This document shows, piece by piece, positions 11,252 through 20,807 of a DNA stretch of 43,273 bases. The stretch comes from Nemertoderma westbladi (lineage: Eukaryota > Xenacoelomorpha > Nemertodermatida > Nemertodermatidae). The stretch is from NCBI GenBank assembly GCA_032718475.1, contig JAUCBJ010007726.1:1-43273 (forward strand), written 5' to 3'. The first letter of the stretch is position 1. Every line of letters begins with the position of its first letter. The notes under the pieces are model-generated. The model saw only the letters and a list, made by a program, of their open reading frames with translations. It made no database searches and was not told the DNA's origin. The position numbers and the translations under genes are program-made.

Positions 11252-12379
11252 CCCTAGACTTGCAACATCACCAATCTGCACTGATCTTAGCATAAGATCT
11301 TTATATGTCTTGGTAAGATCTTGGCACCTTTGCTCTATGATCTTAGCAGGGTTGGTAACGATCAGTGCAGATCTTTGCAGGATTGGTAAGACCACGGCTT
11401 ATCTCTGGGGTTTTAGTAAGATCAGTGCAGATCTTTGCAGAATTAATGATATATAACAAAGTTCTGCAAAGATCTTAATAGTTCTATCAATAATTAAGCA
11501 AAATTTGAAGCATTCTTCTGTTTGCACTGTGGATTGTTACTATGGGGATGTGGCAGTGGGGGATGTAGAACTAACTTAACACATCTTACCTACATATCCT
11601 ACTGTACAACTAACACCTACACACCTAACTGCCTACCATTTCCTATTGTTGTCCCTATCTGTATATCTATTGTGTGGTAATGGTATTATATTTAAGCAGA
11701 ACAAATTTCAATTTGGTTTTAAGATAAGCCAATTTAACTTTGCATTAATATCAATAAATTTATATTAGATTCATATAAATTAATATAATTACTCTACTTG
11801 GCCACCATATTAGATAATTCATATTGAAGTATATTTATAAATTTCTTTGTTTCTATACCTATTAATTGATAATTTATAATTAATTATTGATTGATAATTT
11901 CTAACTTGATATTATCATGATATGATCATGATAAGATCTGAAAAGATCTTCGTATGATATGTAATCTTATGTAAAATGCTATGAAAGAGAGTACTCTGGT
12001 CGGTCAAATACGGCAAAAAAATAATAATCATTGGCCTCTGCCTCTGGTGTTTTAAAATTTGGGCAGCCTCATTATCTGGCCTGATCTTATCCTGATCGTA
12101 GTCTGATCGTAGCAGATATAATAGCCATGTTGTTACTTTCCAAGACAATAATTATAATGTTTAATGTAAAAATGGTTTTGATATTTAACAAATTGCAACC
12201 ATACATTCAATAAATAAATATTTTTTCAATATTTTGTATATGTAAATTCTTAAAAGATTTTGTATGATCATTCTATGATCGTAGCAGATTTACAATGTAT
12301 TATGATCAGTGCAGATGAATCAAGCACATAGCATGATCCGTATAGATCTTGGCAGATTCGTAAAGTCGCTAGTCTAGGG
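11252..12379. mobile_element. Non-autonomous DNA transposon-like element with GATC-rich subterminal repeats
   Basis: 11252-11285 (ccctagacttgcaacatc...) and 12346-12379 (reverse complement beginning ccctagactagcgac) form imperfect terminal inverted repeats, with about 27 of 35 positions matching. Both ends carry many copies of gatc-containing words: gatcagtgcagatc, gatcttggca, gatcttagca, gatcgtagcagat. The middle (about 11450-11900) is AT-rich and lacks a transposase. Arrays of short subterminal motifs are typical of transposase binding sites in hAT and P-type elements. No target-site duplication was identified, so the family is unassigned. Confidence 0.5.
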
Positions 12380-12600
12380 GGAGACCCAGTTCTCGTAGTC
12401 TCATGGGGTCGGTTTGTCTCTCAATTCCTAAACAACTGTAATCTGGTCGCACATCGTTGTACCGATTCAATTACAACAGTACCTAATATGTACTGTATAA
12501 TACTTTCATACTCTAGGCCTACATCAGCTGTTTTAACACCCCCTGCTGTTATGTGCTGCAACCTTAGTGGGCATATACAATATAATGTAATAAATAGAAC

Positions 12601-12735
12601 AATATGATAATGCTCTCCATACCGAAAAATATCAGCCGAACCTATACGGGCTCGAACCCGGTACCTAGATTTCAAACACCCGGTTATTATCAGCCGGGTG
12701 TGAGTGTCCCAAGACAACTGAGCTACCTGGTCGAA
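12601..12735 (-). repeat. tRNA-derived SINE or tRNA-like pseudogene
   Basis: The minus strand reads gaccaggtagctcagttg (A box), then a strong hairpin (cacccgg / ccgggtg), then ggtaccgggttcgagcccg (B box). The A-to-B distance is too long for a plain tRNA. The anticodon-arm equivalent is extended and the acceptor pairing is only partial, so this is a tRNA-derived SINE head or a decayed tRNA rather than a working tRNA gene. Confidence 0.5.
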
Positions 12736-13558
12736 TTAATAATTTATTCGCTATGCGGAGTGGGCTATCATATTTTGGCTTTAACTAACCACTCAAAGTA
12801 AAGTACAACGTTATTCCCGTGCTCTGCCAGTAATGGCAACCATGCCTCAAACAATAACTATACAGTGCCGTAGTCGTACTGTAGAAACCAGTTACCCCGT
12901 ATGCCAGGCCCAGGCTGTCAATTAATAATAAAATAAATAAGTATGGTGGGCACTGGACACTAGTCAGCCCTTGACTTTCTCGAGACGCAAAAGACACTGC
13001 TGGCCTTGAAGATTGATTCTGTTCAAAGGGTAGAAACACCCAATTTAATATACAGTATACGTATTGGTGTTGTTTTGGCCTGTTACCTTCTCCTAAAAGA
13101 TGGGGGGGGGGGGGGGGGGGGGGGGGGGTCTTTTCTTTGGTTTTTTCGGAAGTAAAAGGGGCGTTTATAAAGCATTTCATGCTTAATTCAAACACCCCCC
13201 CCCCCCCCCCCCCCGCAAGCCCCTCCCATACTGGCACGCAAAGTAACAATTATATAATAACATTGTATAACGTACAAATCGCCCATGGCGATGGCCTTGA
13301 CATAAAATATGAACGCCCCATAATAAACAGCTAAACCCTAAATAACTAAAACTAGGCATTGAAATTGAAACATATTGAATATTATACCAACACACCCTGC
13401 AAATTTTTTTATACCAATATCTAGCTAGATCTTTGCTAGGCCTATATGATTTAAAACATTTAACTATCAATACTATCGGCATAAGTAAGTTTTAATATTT
13501 CTTACAAATTGGGTCGGCTCCACGCCTAAAATATATTACTTTTAAAACAAAAATTCCC
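12736..13558. other. Gene-free stretch containing a poly-G and a poly-C tract
   Basis: 27 G at 13102-13128 and 20 C at 13195-13214, separated by 66 bases. The Pro/Gly-rich open frames across these runs are artefacts. No gene recognised. Confidence 0.55.
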
Positions 13559-13810
13559 TGTGAATACCTCTGCCTTTCATCAATCCCCTGTGCGCCTTCG
13601 GGTTGGGGTGGTGCAGATTAAGACAGAAAGAGGGGGGTTGAAAGGGAGAAACTTTCCCCTCTCCTTTTATATTTATTGGCTGTTTGGTTATACAGTAACT
13701 ATTCACATACTTGTGTGTAAAGTAACACTTTACAGTGTGATGATCCGAGTGGCTTTGTTACACGAACGAACGTTAGTGAGTGAGTGAAAATAAAGCCATT
13801 CTCCTCAACA
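13559..13810 (+). other. LTR-like unit directly before a LINE fragment
   Basis: 252 bases that begin TGTGAATACC and end CTCAACA. They contain a TATA-like block (ttttatatttattgg, about 13663) and an AATAAA signal (about 13790) 20 bases before the end, the usual order of promoter and poly(A) signal in a short LTR. No target-site duplication, primer-binding site or internal retroelement domain is visible, and a LINE RT fragment begins at 13812. The LTR reading is inferred from layout only. Confidence 0.3.
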
Positions 13811-13811
13811 T

Positions 13812-14738
13812 GTGCTCAAGATTTTACGATCTTTAAATAGCAACAAGGCTGCAGGCTTTGATGCAATTCCACCCATTGTTCTAATTCAGTGTGCAGGTGA
13901 ATTAAGTGAGTCATTGTGCAATATATTTAATTTGTCAATGGCGACAGGTATTTTTCCTGAGGCTTGGAAGAGTGCAGTGGTTATTCCCGTATATAAGAAG
14001 CTAGAGCGTAATATTGCTGACAACTATAGGCCAGTGTCTTTGTTGTCAGTTATATCTAAAGTATATGAACGATGTTTATGTGATCACATCATATATCAGA
14101 TTAAACCACTGTTCTCTCTTAGTCAACATGGTTTCTGTGCTGGTCGCTCAACAGTGACCCAGCTCATTGGTGCATATCATACTATTGGTAAGATTTTAGA
14201 TAATGGTGGGCAGGTAGATGTGCTGTACTTGGATTTTTCCAAGGCATTTGATAGTGTACCTCATACGTTATTGATTCATAAGCTAAAAAGCTTTGGTTTT
14301 AGTGGTGCAATACTGAAATTGATGGAATCATATTTATCAAACCGAAGGCAATGTGTGTCACACAATGGCTCAGTTTCCTATTGGCTAGATGTGCGGTCAG
14401 GGGTCCCACAGGGGTCCTTGTTGGGGCCCATTTTGTTCAGTATGTATATCAATGACATGCCGCGTGTGGCAGAACGTAGCTGGGACGTGGATCCTAGAAT
14501 ATTCGGTAATCTTTGCCATACTGAAACGTTTTATGCTTCTTTCTGTAACCGGATTGGGAAGGAGTGGAATAATCTACCTCTTGCAATCCGGAAAATCAAG
14601 AAGCTTTCAGTATTTAAACGTCAACTGTTTTTGCATTACAGTCGAGTAAGGATTCCCATATTTGACTGCGATAACCCATGTACATACATGACATGTTGTC
14701 ACTGTTCACGTTGTCGGGAGTTTAACAGTTGTTTATAA
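13812..14738 (+). pseudogene. LINE reverse transcriptase lacking the catalytic YADD box (in-frame deletion)
   Basis: Clear non-LTR RT blocks: NSNKAAGFDAIPP, NYRPVSLLSVISKVYE, QHGFCAGRSTVTQL, YLDFSKAFDSVPH (first catalytic Asp) and SGVPQGSLLGPILFSMYINDMP (about 14398-14462). Directly after INDMP the sequence jumps to a C-terminal block (EWNNLPLAIRK...FKRQLFLHY) that normally lies well downstream. The YADD/FADD motif and the thumb region are therefore absent, yet the frame stays open to 14738. The start is not a true initiation site; the element is 5'-truncated. It cannot act as a polymerase. It resembles but differs from the LINE at 3656-6041. Confidence 0.85.
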
Positions 14739-15059
14739 ATATCGTAGCGGAATCCAAGCAATATTAGTTTTGGTACTGTTAACCATACTGATTAAGTAAA
14801 TAGGTTATTGTAGTGTCACTATTATCAGTTTAATTTAGTTAGTTTATTTTCTGCCATAACATTATATTATTATCAATTTATGTATTATATAATATCATAT
14901 GTAGCCTATAATACGTTGTTTTGCTTACAGTAGGCCTACATTAAGTAACGGTCAGTTATATCACAGGCGTGCACTACAATATGGTTATCAACACCTCCGT
15001 GCATTGTCTTTGTTATCTATATATAACATAAAGTTTAATAATAATAATAATAATAATAA
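13812..15059 (+). mobile_element. Truncated, internally deleted LINE with (AAT)n tail
   Basis: Contains the RT fragment described separately, a ~300-base AT-rich 3' region, and an aataataat microsatellite end (15036-15059), a tail type typical of several LINE clades. The 5' half of the element is missing. No target-site duplication was identified. Confidence 0.8.
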
Positions 15060-15639
15060 CACCAAATACAATACTAAATGTACAGGCCAATACAATGCTG
15101 TAATGTTCTCGAAAGTTGTAAAGTGCTAAATAACAACTCGCTGTTAATACTAACGGCGTTGAGTAATGTTACAATTTTGGAATAAAATTTATTAAATATA
15201 GATTTTGTGATAAAATTGCTCAATTTTAATTTGTATCTCATAACTAAGTCTCGTGCTGCGCGAAGGCCTCTCGAACGTGTTATTAGTACGTTAGTTATCC
15301 TCAACGTACAGTAGTTGAGATAACTTTATTGGTATCATTGGTGAGGTACGTTAACATCAACCTGGTTGGTGTGACTAGTTGTTTCGGATATCAATATACA
15401 ACGCAAACCACAAAACCATTATTTGTTTATGTCACTTCTCTGGGGTCCATTCAAACCCTCGACAGGTTTGCTAACAGCAGCCTGGTCGAAACCCAGAGTG
15501 GTAGTGATCGAAGGGGGAGGTCGATATTCAACTAAGATACGCACTCAGGGATCGTAATACCATTTCGAACTCTCACCACCCGACGAAATCTACTCACAAC
15601 GGCTTGCCGACGATATATTTGAGATATTTAACAGAGTCG
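15060..15639. other. Gene-free stretch
   Basis: AT-rich sequence after the LINE tail. No coding or repeat signature recognised. Confidence 0.45.
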
Positions 15640-16040
15640 AGTCATGTCTGTCTGTCATTGCTGTCTGTCTCTGTCAAAATATAACCGACTGCTCAACATA
15701 CAATGTGGATGACATCAAACACCAAAACTGGCATCGGAAATAAAATCAGCAACCAGAATAACCCCCAAAACAAAACGTTTTATCTAGTTGGAATGCTTTC
15801 CTTTTATTTTGACAGACAGAAAGACCGACAATCAGACTACACGAAAAATGAAAATTGACTTCGGAAATGAAATCAGCGACCAAAAAAAAAAAAGTTTTAG
15901 CTAAGTGGTATATATGTATGATGTCCTTATATTTTGACAGACAGATCGTCGGACAAAATAGTTTTCGTTAAAAGTGAAAACGATCAGGAAAATCCCACAA
16001 CATAACTTTTAGCTACAGTAGAAAGAATGCTTTTGTTATA
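15640..16040 (+). repeat. Diverged ~130-bp tandem repeat with GACAGACAG motif
   Basis: About three diverged units share the order: ttttgacagacag, gaaaatgaaaa, a tcggaaatgaaatcagcgacca-like block, and gttttagcta. Inverted relatives lie at about 18400-18720 and at 37311-37375. A dispersed repeat family is the simplest reading. Confidence 0.55.
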
Positions 16041-16182
16041 TTGTGACGGACAAACCGTCAGAAACACAATCCCAGACAGACAGCCATTTCACAGCCATTT
16101 ATACAGAGTAAGGTTAACATTATCACTCATAACTTTGGAACTACATAAGCTATTCACATACAGACGGTTTGAAGTTTTGAAA

Positions 16183-16203
16183 TCTAATATATATAAATCT
16201 CGA

Positions 16204-16235
<32 letters not shown>

Positions 16236-18268
16236 GTGTTTGTCATCGGCTATACAATCGAACCCATCTCGATGAAATCTCGCTTGCTATATCTCGTTAG
16301 AAAGGTCTCGCCCTAACTCGTTGCAACGTAATACTCAGAGCCGTCTGAAGTTCGCCCGTCTGCCGCTAGAGGGCGATTTTCGTGATTTTCGGGCGAAATT
16401 TATCGAATTATTTCGGTTCTTCTATCGGTAATTAATTGTTTAGAGGGGTAACATTTATCCCACCTGGTATAAAATTAACATGGGTAGATTCGCCGTGTCC
16501 CATTCTCACAAAGTTTTTATTTTATTCGAGTGTTTAATATAAATATGTATGATTATTTATTGATTAAAAATCAAATAGTGTATAAATATGTCATATTCGC
16601 CAAGCAGGATCGAATTGGCCTATAGTTATTGAATAGGGAAGAATTGTTTTCTGTATCATAGCAACGTTAAGGTAATTATTGAACTCGCAGCTAGCTGGCT
16701 GGGCACAGATAAGGAGCAAGCAGGCTGGAGTGTTGATTGGGGTGGGTTTGGGTTGTCTGTTGCGAATTGCTCAGAGTAATTCTGCTTTCTCAATCATTGG
16801 CTGCATGGAAGGAGAGGTTTATAACATTTTTGTTTTACTGTTATGAATATTAAAAGTAAAATAATTATTTCTGTAGGCCTATACTTACTGTATTATTATT
16901 TTATCTAATATTATACATCTAATCTCGATGAAATCTCGCTTACTATAGCTCGTTAGATAGGTCTCGCCCTAACTCGTTGCAACGTAATACTCAGAGCCGT
17001 CTGAAGTTCCCCCATCTGCCGCTAGAGGGCGAATTGTCCGATAGTGAAAACCTGATCTCATTGGGTTGTTTTTAATGCTTTTGAGCTGAAACTTGGTAGC
17101 TATATACTGCAGCATAGGCTGTATATTTCCGGAGTCACTGAGTTGTCCACAGTTCCCCAGTCTACCGTTAGAGGGCTAAATGTCTGAGAGTTAACATCTT
17201 CTCCAACTTTGTTATTTATAATCCATTTAGACTGAACTTGGTAGGCATCTACTACAGCATAGGCTATATCTTTACTGAGTCGTGCAGAGTTGTCTACATT
17301 ACCCGCGTCTGCCGCTAGAGGGCGAAATGTATGAAAGTTAACATCTCCTCCAACTTTGTTATTTACAATCCTTTTAGACTGAAACTTGGTAGGCATCTAC
17401 TATAGCATAGGCTATATCTTTGCGGAGTAGTAGAGTCGTCTACAGTTCCACAGTCAGCCGCTAGAGGGCGAATTTTCTGATAGTGAATACCTCATCCCAT
17501 TTGGTTCTTTTTAATCATTTTGAGCTGAAACTTGGTTGGTATCTACTACATCATAGGCTGTATCTTTACGGGGTTGCAGAATCCTATTCACTTCCCCAGT
17601 CTACCGCTAGAGGGTGAAATGTCTGAAAGTTAACATCTTCTCCAACTTTGTTATTTACTAACGGTTTAGACTGAAACTTGGTAGGCATCTACTACAGCAT
17701 AGGCTGTACCTTTACGGAGTCACAGAGTTGTATACAGTCCCCCCATCTGCCGCTAGAGGGCGACATATCTGATAGTGAACACCTCATCCCATTTGGTTCT
17801 TTTTAATCCTATTGAGCTGGAACTTGGCAGGAATCTACTACAGCATATTCTGTATCTTTACGGAGTCCCAGAGTCGTCTACAGTTCTTCAGTCTACCGCT
17901 AGAGGGTGAAATGTCTGAATGTGAACATCTACACCAATTTTGTTATTTACAATCTGTTTAAGCTGAAACTTGAAAGGCAGGCATTTTACTTCACCATAAA
18001 CCCCATCTTTACCAAACTGCAGCGCCGTCTGCATTTCACCAGTCCGCAGGTAGAGGGTGGATCTGAAAGTGATCATTTTCTGAAAATTTTGATATTTACA
18101 ATCTGCCTAAAGTTGAAACTTGACAGTTATCTCTTACAGTATGGGGGTGGTGTTTTATTTAATGATGGTGTCTGTTCCGTATGCAGTTCTCAAATCTCCC
18201 ACACATATTCATATATCATCTGCACGTGCACTAGAAAGCTGTGGCCCGAAGGGCCACAGGCTTTCTAG
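16183..18268 (+). mobile_element. Non-autonomous Helitron, copy 1
   Basis: Starts TCTAATATATATAAATCTCG after a host A (16182). Ends in a near-perfect hairpin (actagaaagc...gggccacagg, 18230-18269) terminating in CTAG, followed by a host T (18269). These are the hallmarks of Helitrons: 5' TC, 3' CTRR preceded by a hairpin, insertion between A and T without target duplication. Internally there is a (TGTC)n microsatellite (16205-16236) and about eight units of a ~146-bp minisatellite. No Rep/helicase gene is present, so it would depend on an autonomous partner. A second copy at 20743-22950 shares both termini. Confidence 0.85.
17020..18060 (+). repeat. ~146-bp minisatellite inside Helitron copy 1
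   Basis: About eight diverged units are each marked by ccgctagagggcgaa or a close variant (near 17022, 17164, 17309, 17457, 17602, 17748, 17894, 18046). They also share aactttgttatttacaatc and ctgaaacttggtaggcatc. The same array with about seven units lies in copy 2 at about 21845-22745. Short open frames on the minus strand repeat with this period and are not genes. Confidence 0.85.
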
Positions 18269-18334
18269 TCCTTATAGAAATCTGGACCAGAGGGGATTGG
18301 AAATGAAAAATCGATTCTTTTTTATGAATTAGTC

Positions 18335-18336
<2 letters not shown>

Positions 18337-18367
<31 letters not shown>
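18337..18367 (+). repeat. Poly-C homopolymer (31 C)
   Basis: An uninterrupted C run 69 bases downstream of the Helitron copy 1 end. The true length is uncertain because sequencing slips on such runs. Confidence 0.9.
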
Positions 18368-18379
18368 AGAATGTTATCA

Positions 18380-19829
18380 TGGAAACAGTAATCAGACAGC
18401 TGGAATTTTCACTGTGGGGGTTTTGTGGTCGTTGATTTAAATTCTGATGTCTGTTTAGTTTTCATGTTTGTCAAAATCTAGTCAGCCTGACTGGCTATCC
18501 GTCGGAATGTCTGTCTGTTGGTTTGTCCGTCAAAATGTAATAAAACACACGACATGACATAGTTAAAAGTTTCGCTTTGGAGCTCTCCTGGTCGGTGATT
18601 TCATTTACGATTTCAGTTTTGATTTTTGAGTGAATTATGTATGTCTGTCTCTCAGTCTGGCTGTCTGCCGGCCTGTCTTTTTGTCTGTTGGAATGCCCGG
18701 GCAACCCTGTTGAAAATCCCTGCTACACATACTAAGTACTTGTAAAGTCTACTTGCTATCTTCTTAACAAGTACTTGCCAAGATATGTAAAGTATATCAC
18801 TTAATAAGCCAAATCTTTCTATGAATGTAAAGTTTTAATTAGGCACTTGGTAATTGTAAACAGTATGTCATGTAAATAGAAAGTAATTATAAATTTATCA
18901 ATGCAAATTATAATATAAAACTCAAACGTGAGACTGACCAATCACTGCACTGTGCAGTGCATGTGTGTGCATGTTCTGTGTAGATGGGAGGGTGGTGGGG
19001 GGTGTACCATATCCAATCCCTACACCCTACATTCTACAGGCCTACACCTACAATACCCTATACATTTTAGAACAGGAAACAGCAGAGTATATATGAAAAT
19101 ATTTAATCCATAGTGATATGAGAGTATCCTTGATATATTTTGGTGATGACCCACATATTCGTATTCGATTAGTTACATTAATATAATTTATCTTATTTTC
19201 AGACAAAATAGAATATTCATATTGATAAATCTATGACAATTTATTAACTTAAAGACCTTGTAATAGGTGATTTGACATTTTATATCTATTCAAAAATGTA
19301 AACAATACACAAAAGCAATTGAAGCATAAGAAATCTGTACAATTAAAAAATAATGTTTTGCGATTAAAAAAATTTATCTTGCTATATTAAAAACTTGAAC
19401 ATTCCAATACCCATATATCTGCTTTATCTCAACAAAATTTTATGGTATTTGGTTTAAACAAAACAAAGTTTTTCGGATTTCTTTCTTCATTATTTTCTTT
19501 TCTTGTTTCTTTCTAACAAAGCAGCTTTGGTAATCAGAGGAATCACGCATTAAATCACCAAAAATGAACGCAAAACTGAATAATGTAATAGGAATGCTAA
19601 ATATTCGTTTGTTTTGGTTCATATTCAATTTCGATCCAGTTAGGACATTAAATTACCTAATGTCAATGTCCCAATTTGATATATTACTAACAACGTCAGC
19701 ATTTTTTTACCTATATTAAACGATATTTCATAGATTGCTGTGTTCCGGTCTGGTAGTAGGCATAATTGTTTTGTTTACGTCCCTGTCAGTAACGAATACG
19801 TCGTTCCTGAAAAAAAATTAAAAAATTAT
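18380..19829. other. Gene-free stretch with inverted copies of the GACAGACAG repeat
   Basis: 18400-18720 holds the reverse-orientation relatives of the 15640-16040 repeat (ctggtcggtgatttcattt, gtctgtctctcagtctg). From 18721 to 19829 the DNA is AT-rich, with palindromic aagtacttg words near 18733 and 18769. No gene seen. Confidence 0.5.
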
Positions 19830-20354
19830 TACGGTCCAGAAAACATATAAAAATGGGTTATTGCCTGTACAAAATTATCCACAGCACATATGTGCACAAA
19901 ATTGTGCTTGGATTGAACTATCGAATACATATCGAGAACATCAATTGGAACTAGAAGACGTAAATGATGAGCCTAGAGAATTTATAGATTACCTTTTAGC
20001 CTCACAGATGAAAGAAATAAGAGAAACTCAAACATCTGATATTTTTACTGATTTCGGGATTATTTCAATTATATTTGATATGTTTGGTGCTGGCACAGAA
20101 ACTACATCAAAGGCATTGGATTGGTTGATATTAGCGTTAACAAAACATACAAACGTACAAAATGAAATAATGTTTCGTTTATTAGTTTGCTTTGAAAACA
20201 CCACCATTGTAACCTACCCCTTCCCCTAATGCTTTATAAATTAAATTAAATGACCTTTTAACCCTCTAACCAAACAGTGTTTGTGGTCAATTTGTGCCAT
20301 TAGCCATTATATTACTTTCAATCGATTCTACGGTCCAGAAAACATATAAAAATG
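19830..20354. repeat. 26-bp perfect direct repeats flanking a P450 exon fragment
   Basis: 19830-19855 and 20329-20354 are identical (begin tacggtccagaa, end taaaaatg), spaced 499 bases start to start. Similarity stops at both outer edges of each copy. A repeat this long is too long for a typical target-site duplication, but could mark a duplicated or transposed segment. Confidence 0.8.
19915..20180 (+). pseudogene. Cytochrome P450 exon fragment (CYP2-like, I-helix region)
   Basis: The translation contains YREHQLELED...EPREFIDYLLASQ, then FGAGTETTSKALDWL and TKHTNVQNEI. GAGTETT matches the P450 I-helix oxygen-activation motif (A/G-G-x-D/E-T-T/S). The preceding EH...PR-FID block is typical of CYP2-clan enzymes at the start of this exon. 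Only about 85-90 residues of an expected ~500 are present. I found no neighbouring exon, no ExxR motif and no haem-binding FxxGxxxCxG motif, and no clear splice sites bound the piece. The open frame runs a little further each way into apparent non-coding sequence. It may be an isolated exon relic, or one exon of a gene extending beyond the window. Confidence 0.7.
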
Positions 20355-20742
20355 CGTTTAAATGAAAACTTTGTATTTTTTTTTATTTTTTAATTTTTCA
20401 AAAGGAATTATTTTTTTCATATTTTTGAAAGTAATTTTTTCATTTTTTTTCGAAAGTATCTGTTTCATTCTTTATGTGTAGTGATTTCAGGCTTTTCGTT
20501 TCATTTCCTAATCATAGGCAGTAGAGTAATATGGTAATGTAGAGTAGTAGGACTATAGGTCCTTTTCACTGTGCCATTATTGCTATTAAATTACTGTAGA
20601 TACAGTATCGTTCGTTTTGAATTGGATATTATAATACATTTTCATGAGCACAATGTTATATTTAACGATACGGCTTAGCTGGCTTAGGAATTTTCCCGAA
20701 TAGATGTATGGCCACCACGCCACTGAATCAGAGTAGCAATAA
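20355..20742. other. Gene-free AT-rich stretch
   Basis: T-rich tracts (20379-20470) followed by unremarkable AT-rich DNA up to the Helitron copy 2 start. Nothing else recognised. Confidence 0.5.
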
Positions 20743-20763
20743 TCTAATATATATAAATCTCGA

Positions 20764-20807
<44 letters not shown>

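Noticed and set aside
12640-12735. Functional tRNA gene
   Set aside because: A and B boxes are present, but spacing and acceptor pairing do not fit a working tRNA; called as SINE-like instead.
12785-13482. Pro/Gly-rich open frames across 13102-13214
   Set aside because: They exist only because poly-G and poly-C runs lack stop codons.
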